From Clostridiales bacterium (lineage in GTDB: Bacteria > Bacillota > Clostridia > Peptostreptococcales > Anaerovoracaceae): a stretch of 64,000 nucleotides of DNA. Positions within the stretch are counted from its first letter, which is position 1, and the number at the start of each line of letters is the position of its first letter. The translations under genes and the position numbers were made by a program. The notes below the pieces were generated by a model that was given only the letters and a program-made list of their open reading frames with translations, was not told the origin of the DNA and searched no databases. Location: assembly GCA_015258265.1 (NCBI GenBank), contig JABZIP010000005.1, positions 25,406-89,405 on the forward strand, given 5' to 3'. Positions 61,305-64,000 of the stretch are shown here, piece by piece.

Positions 61305-62333
61305 TTACATTCCAATGCTTGTCATTATGCTTATCAGAGGAAGCATCACAGACACTAAAATCAAGCCGACAATTAGAGCTAACGCAATTACGATGCTCGG
61401 CTCAAATCTCCCTATAAACAAGTCTATTGCCTCATCTATATTTTCTTCGTATCTGTCAGATAATGCAGAGAATACCATCTCCGATTTACCGGCTCTATTT
61501 CCGACCTTTATCATCTGCAAATCCATTCCTGTAAAAAGTCCCGTGTCCTTGAGCGCTTCATACGAATTCTCACCTGTTTCCAACCTAAACGCACACTCTT
61601 CGAGCAGCTTCGCATACTTTTCGGGTACCAACTTTTCAGCAAATTTAATTCCTTCTTCCGGCTTGAGTCCGCTCGCTTCAGATATTGCCATTACCGCTAA
61701 TATTCTGCGTTTAACAACCGCTTTCGACAAAGCACTTTTTTCTTTGATGATTTCGAGCAGCTTTTCCGCCCAAGTTAGGTTATCGGAATTGGTTTTTTTC
61801 AAGCTGACAACGATAGCGGAAAGTGCCATTACAGCAAGCAAAACTATCGCCGCGCCGCTGAATATAGTTCCAACCTTTACGATTTGTTTAGTTAATGCAG
61901 ATGTTTCCGTACCAAGTTGATTGTAAACCTGTTCAAATATCGGCATAACCTTTGTTAACAACACAAAGAGCACAATCATCAGCATACCGACCATCATTAG
62001 CGGATACGATACCGCATTTCTAATATTCTTAGATATGCTATACTCTTTCGAATAATAATTTGACATTGAACGCATTACTCGCTCCAAGTTTCCTGTTTTG
62101 TGTCCAATACCAGCCATTTCCACCAAGTACGGCGGAAACTCTCCGGTTTTTTCCATAACCGAATCCAACCCTTCTCCAAGCTCGATATCTTCAGCCATTT
62201 GTAAAAGGAGCTTTTTGTCCTTTTCCCTTTCCGCATCTTCTGCCATTACTACAAGCCCACTTTCAAGCGGTACTCCTGAATCCAGCAGCAATGCGACCTG
62301 CATACAAAATCCGGATAACTCTTTACCTTTCAT
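61305..62333 (-). CDS. pilC: GspF/PilC-type inner-membrane platform protein
   Basis: 342 residues. Two T2SSF domains (LSGFCMQVALLLDSGVPLESGLVVMAEDAE at the N-terminus, and about 205-330) with three helices (near 110, 165 and at the C-terminus: IVIALALIVGLILVSVMLPLISIMTSIGM). The motif PPYLVEMAGIGHKTGNLERVM is typical. Platform on which the ATPases act. It differs from the TadB/TadC pair at 652-2585, so this is a second machine. Confidence 0.9.
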   Translation of the reverse strand: MKGKELSGFCMQVALLLDSGVPLESGLVVMAEDAEREKDKKLLLQMAEDIELGEGLDSVMEKTGEFPPYLVEMAGIGHKTGNLERVMRSMSNYYSKEYSISKNIRNAVSYPLMMVGMLMIVLFVLLTKVMPIFEQVYNQLGTETSALTKQIVKVGTIFSGAAIVLLAVMALSAIVVSLKKTNSDNLTWAEKLLEIIKEKSALSKAVVKRRILAVMAISEASGLKPEEGIKFAEKLVPEKYAKLLEECAFRLETGENSYEALKDTGLFTGMDLQMIKVGNRAGKSEMVFSALSDRYEENIDEAIDLFIGRFEPSIVIALALIVGLILVSVMLPLISIMTSIGM

Positions 62334-62351
62334 GCATTCCCCCTCATTTCT

Positions 62352-63242
62352 TTAATATGCGTATTTTGCTTGATAATTAGCAGCGTTTCCGATATACTTC
62401 AATATCTCCTTATTCTTGTTACCCGAAGATGCAAAAGTAGGATCCATAAGCTGCCATTGTTTTCCGTCAAAATAAATCATGCCGTCTACCCATCCCGTCT
62501 TAGGTGTGTAAACATTTATCCAAGCGTGGTATACTTTTCCTGTATATCCCACTATCAACTTACATGCTATGCCTTGGCTCCTAAGCATTGATGTCATTAC
62601 AGAAGCATAGTCAAAACATATCCCTCTCTTAGATGCAAGTACCGCATCGATATTTGGCAAATAGCCGGACTGAACCGTTTGTGCTTTTTGTACATCGTAT
62701 GCAAGTGCAGATATTGTATAGTTGTACACTATTTCCACTTTTTTGATGTCGTCCGGTTCATTTTTTGTAAGGCTGTCAGCTATTTTCACAGATGATGTGT
62801 TCGCATTGAAATTAACATATTGATTCGGATACAAGAATGGTAACGCCGGACTTGCAAGATTTACACTTATAGTCTTGGTGAACAGCTGTGAATATTTTGT
62901 ACCCGATATATTTTCAAAAACCTTTATCGTATAGTTTCCATTCCCCTCAGTAAGTGGAAAAACCTCATAATAACCTGTTGAATTGATGTCATAAGTATAT
63001 GTCGTGCCTTTTATAATCTGTACTTTAATTCTCTTGCCCGCACTATCTCGTTTAAGCATAACATATCCTTGTGCAGCATTTGATGCATCGAGCGTAACTC
63101 CTCCGCCTTGACTTATCACAGTTCCGCTTGCAACAGGAGTCAACACTTTTGTTGCTGCATCCGCAGGAGCCGGCAAAAGAAATGTCATTACAAAAAAGAC
63201 AAGCAGCCCTGCTATGAATCCTGTTCTTTTATCGTATCTCAT
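62352..63242 (-). CDS. secreted transglutaminase-like protein
   Basis: 296 residues. Signal peptide (cut near PADAA|TKV), an N-terminal beta domain (about 35-130), then a transglutaminase-like core with the triad visible: Cys in KRGICFDYASVMTSMLRSQGI, His in KVYHAWINVYTPKTGW, Asp in WQLMDPTF. Such proteins act as cysteine peptidases or cross-linkers at the surface. First gene of the pilus operon, 18 bp before pilC. Confidence 0.85.
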   Translation of the reverse strand: MRYDKRTGFIAGLLVFFVMTFLLPAPADAATKVLTPVASGTVISQGGGVTLDASNAAQGYVMLKRDSAGKRIKVQIIKGTTYTYDINSTGYYEVFPLTEGNGNYTIKVFENISGTKYSQLFTKTISVNLASPALPFLYPNQYVNFNANTSSVKIADSLTKNEPDDIKKVEIVYNYTISALAYDVQKAQTVQSGYLPNIDAVLASKRGICFDYASVMTSMLRSQGIACKLIVGYTGKVYHAWINVYTPKTGWVDGMIYFDGKQWQLMDPTFASSGNKNKEILKYIGNAANYQAKYAY

Positions 63243-63338
63243 CGTATTTCCCTCCTAAACCCAGATAACTATTTTATTTATACCCCCAATGAGGTAATTG
63301 TTACAATAAAATCTGATTTTCATAAATATTTAAAGTCT

Positions 63339-63367
63339 ATTATATATCAATTTCCGCGATTTTTCAA
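63339..63367 (-). promoter_or_regulatory. promoter of the transglutaminase-pilus operon
   Basis: TTGAAA (63367-63362), 17 bases, TATAAT (63344-63339), minus strand. The leader of about 90 bases has a small hairpin (TACCTC..GGGGGTA) but no recognisable c-di-GMP riboswitch. Confidence 0.75.
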
Positions 63368-63413
63368 GACTTCTCGGAAAATAAGTTTATAATTTACCAA
63401 TTTTCACAAATGA

Positions 63414-63448
63414 AAAACCCTTGCGATTGTTCAAATCTCAAGGGTTTT
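63414..63448 (-). terminator. terminator of the rRNA-tRNA operon
   Basis: AAAACCCTTG ... CAAGGGTTTT hairpin followed by T-rich sequence, right after tRNA-Leu. Confidence 0.85.
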
Positions 63449-63452
63449 CAAC

Positions 63453-63535
63453 TGGTGCGCAATGAGGGACTTGAACCCCCACGGTCGCCCGCCAGAACCT
63501 AAATCTGGTGCGTCTGCCAATTCCGCCAATTGCGC
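63453..63535 (-). tRNA. tRNA-Leu (anticodon TAG)
   Basis: 83 bases including encoded CCA. Acceptor GCGCAAT pairs ATTGCGC; the anticodon arm CCAGA-TTTAGGT-TCTGG gives TAG; the T arm has GTTCAAGTC; variable arm is of class II length. Confidence 0.95.
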
Positions 63536-63539
63536 ACAT

Positions 63540-63614
63540 TGGTGACTCCACCGGGAATCGAACCCGGGTTACCGCCGTGAAAGGGCGGTGTCTTGACCGC
63601 TTGACCATGGAGCC
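63540..63614 (-). tRNA. tRNA-Glu (anticodon TTC)
   Basis: 75 bases including encoded CCA. Acceptor GGCTCCA pairs TGGAGTC; anticodon arm CCGCC-CTTTCAC-GGCGG gives TTC; T arm GGTTCGATTCC. Confidence 0.95.
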
Positions 63615-63633
63615 AAATATTAAATTTTATACA

Positions 63634-63661
63634 CCGAGGAGTACGATTTCGCACTCCTCGA
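63634..63661 (-). other. hairpin between 5S rRNA and tRNA-Glu
   Basis: CGAGGAGT ... ACTCCTCG stem with a short loop and no T-run; probably an rRNA processing site or weak attenuator. Confidence 0.5.
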
Positions 63662-63671
63662 TTTTATCAAA

Positions 63672-63788
63672 ACCGGCAATGACCTGCTTTCCCAAGCGGC
63701 TGCCCGCCAAGTATCATAGGCGCTATGGAGCTTAACTTCTGTGTTCGAGATGGGTACAGGTGGATCCTCCATGCTATTATCACCGGAT
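63672..63788 (-). rRNA. rrf: 5S ribosomal RNA
   Basis: About 117 bases. Contains the conserved CCACCTGTACCCATCTCGAACACAGAAGTTAAG region (read in parts: ACCCATCTCGAACACAG, AAGTTAAGCTCC) and closing strands CCGG / CCGG. Ends are estimated to a few bases. Confidence 0.93.
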
Positions 63789-63791
63789 TAC

Positions 63792-63871
63792 GCGCCTAAC
63801 CCGAATCTTTGATTCGTTGGTAGGTGCTAGTCTAATTTTCCCCAGCTTTAGCTGGTTTGGAAAATATCGAC
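63792..63871 (-). repeat. 23S-5S spacer repeat, copy 1
   Basis: 80-bp unit with two small stems (CGAATCTTTGATTCG and CCAGCTTTAGCTGG). Copy 2 lies at 63917-63996 in the same orientation with five differences. The 45 bp between holds a third stem (CGAAAGT..CTTTCG). Probably RNase processing stems of the rRNA precursor; the 23S gene must lie beyond the right edge. Confidence 0.85.
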
Positions 63872-63916
63872 TAAATTTCTGTTCGAAAGTTTACTTTCGC
63901 TGAAACTTGTCGTGTT

Positions 63917-63996
63917 GCGCCTAAGGCGAATCTTTGATTCGCTCATAGGTGCTAGTCTAATTTTCCCCAGCTTTAGCTGGTTTGGAAAATATCGAC
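63917..63996 (-). repeat. 23S-5S spacer repeat, copy 2
   Basis: Second 80-bp unit, 125 bp from the first, ending 4 bases before the window edge. Confidence 0.85.
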
Positions 63997-64000
63997 ACAA

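Noticed and set aside
63243..63335. c-di-GMP riboswitch in the pilus operon leader
   Set aside because: A diguanylate cyclase is in the window and such switches control clostridial pili, but the conserved riboswitch segments are not present in this ~90-base leader.

Overview
The window looks like chromosomal DNA of a low-GC, anaerobic, Gram-positive bacterium of the Clostridia type. This rests on a one-chain pyruvate:ferredoxin oxidoreductase, clostridial 2[4Fe-4S] ferredoxin, superoxide reductase, Rex, FabK-type fatty acid synthesis, S-layer-homology (SLH) surface proteins, an LPxTG sortase substrate, AddB, Mini-RNase III and strong TTGACA/TATAAT promoters with GGAGG ribosome sites. I cannot name the genus.

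Left part (1-14.7 kb): the distal end of a Tad/Flp pilus operon (tadA-tadB-tadC-flp-tadE and a further truncated gene, reading leftwards), a superoxide reductase, then a cluster for covalently bound flavin outside the membrane. That cluster is a ferric-reductase-like membrane protein, an FMN-binding lipoprotein and two very large SLH proteins carrying several FMN-binding domains. The two large genes share a nearly identical block of about 785 bp (promoter, operator, signal peptide, SLH domains). One copy is frameshifted inside an FMN-binding domain. Between them sits a self-contained transcription unit for a YhcG/DUF1016 nuclease flanked by direct repeats.

Middle (14.9-34 kb): housekeeping genes: ogg; a P-loop/Gls24 fusion; ferredoxin; rex with a first acyl carrier protein; addB; a lone prepilin peptidase; cysS-mrnC-thyA-folA-rlmB; an M23/LysM/G5 cell-wall protein; murI; a diguanylate cyclase; a thioredoxin reductase-like protein without NADPH motifs next to trxA; a CofE-like protein; and a lytic transglycosylase.

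Fatty acid operon (34.1-44.6 kb, minus strand): acpP-accB-accC-accD-accA-fabH-fabK-fabK paralogue-fabD-fabG-fabF-fabZ and a MarR regulator (FabT-like) as last gene. A strong promoter with an AT-rich palindrome lies in front of acpP. Upstream lie the pyruvate:ferredoxin oxidoreductase and a BspA-like leucine-rich-repeat surface protein.

Right part (51.5-64 kb): a metY-metA pair for methionine synthesis, a DMT transporter, a zinc-type ABC importer lacking its ATPase gene, murA, a type IV pilus/type II secretion-like operon (transglutaminase-like protein, GspF/PilC, four pilin-like small proteins, PilT), then the 3' end of an rRNA operon (23S-5S spacer with an 80-bp direct repeat, 5S, tRNA-Glu, tRNA-Leu).

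The most interesting link is regulatory. The same 16-bp inverted repeat, GTTAGC-N4-GCTAAC, lies just downstream of the -10 box of both SLH-flavin genes and of the zinc-type importer operon. This suggests that one metal-responsive repressor controls both a surface flavin system and metal uptake.
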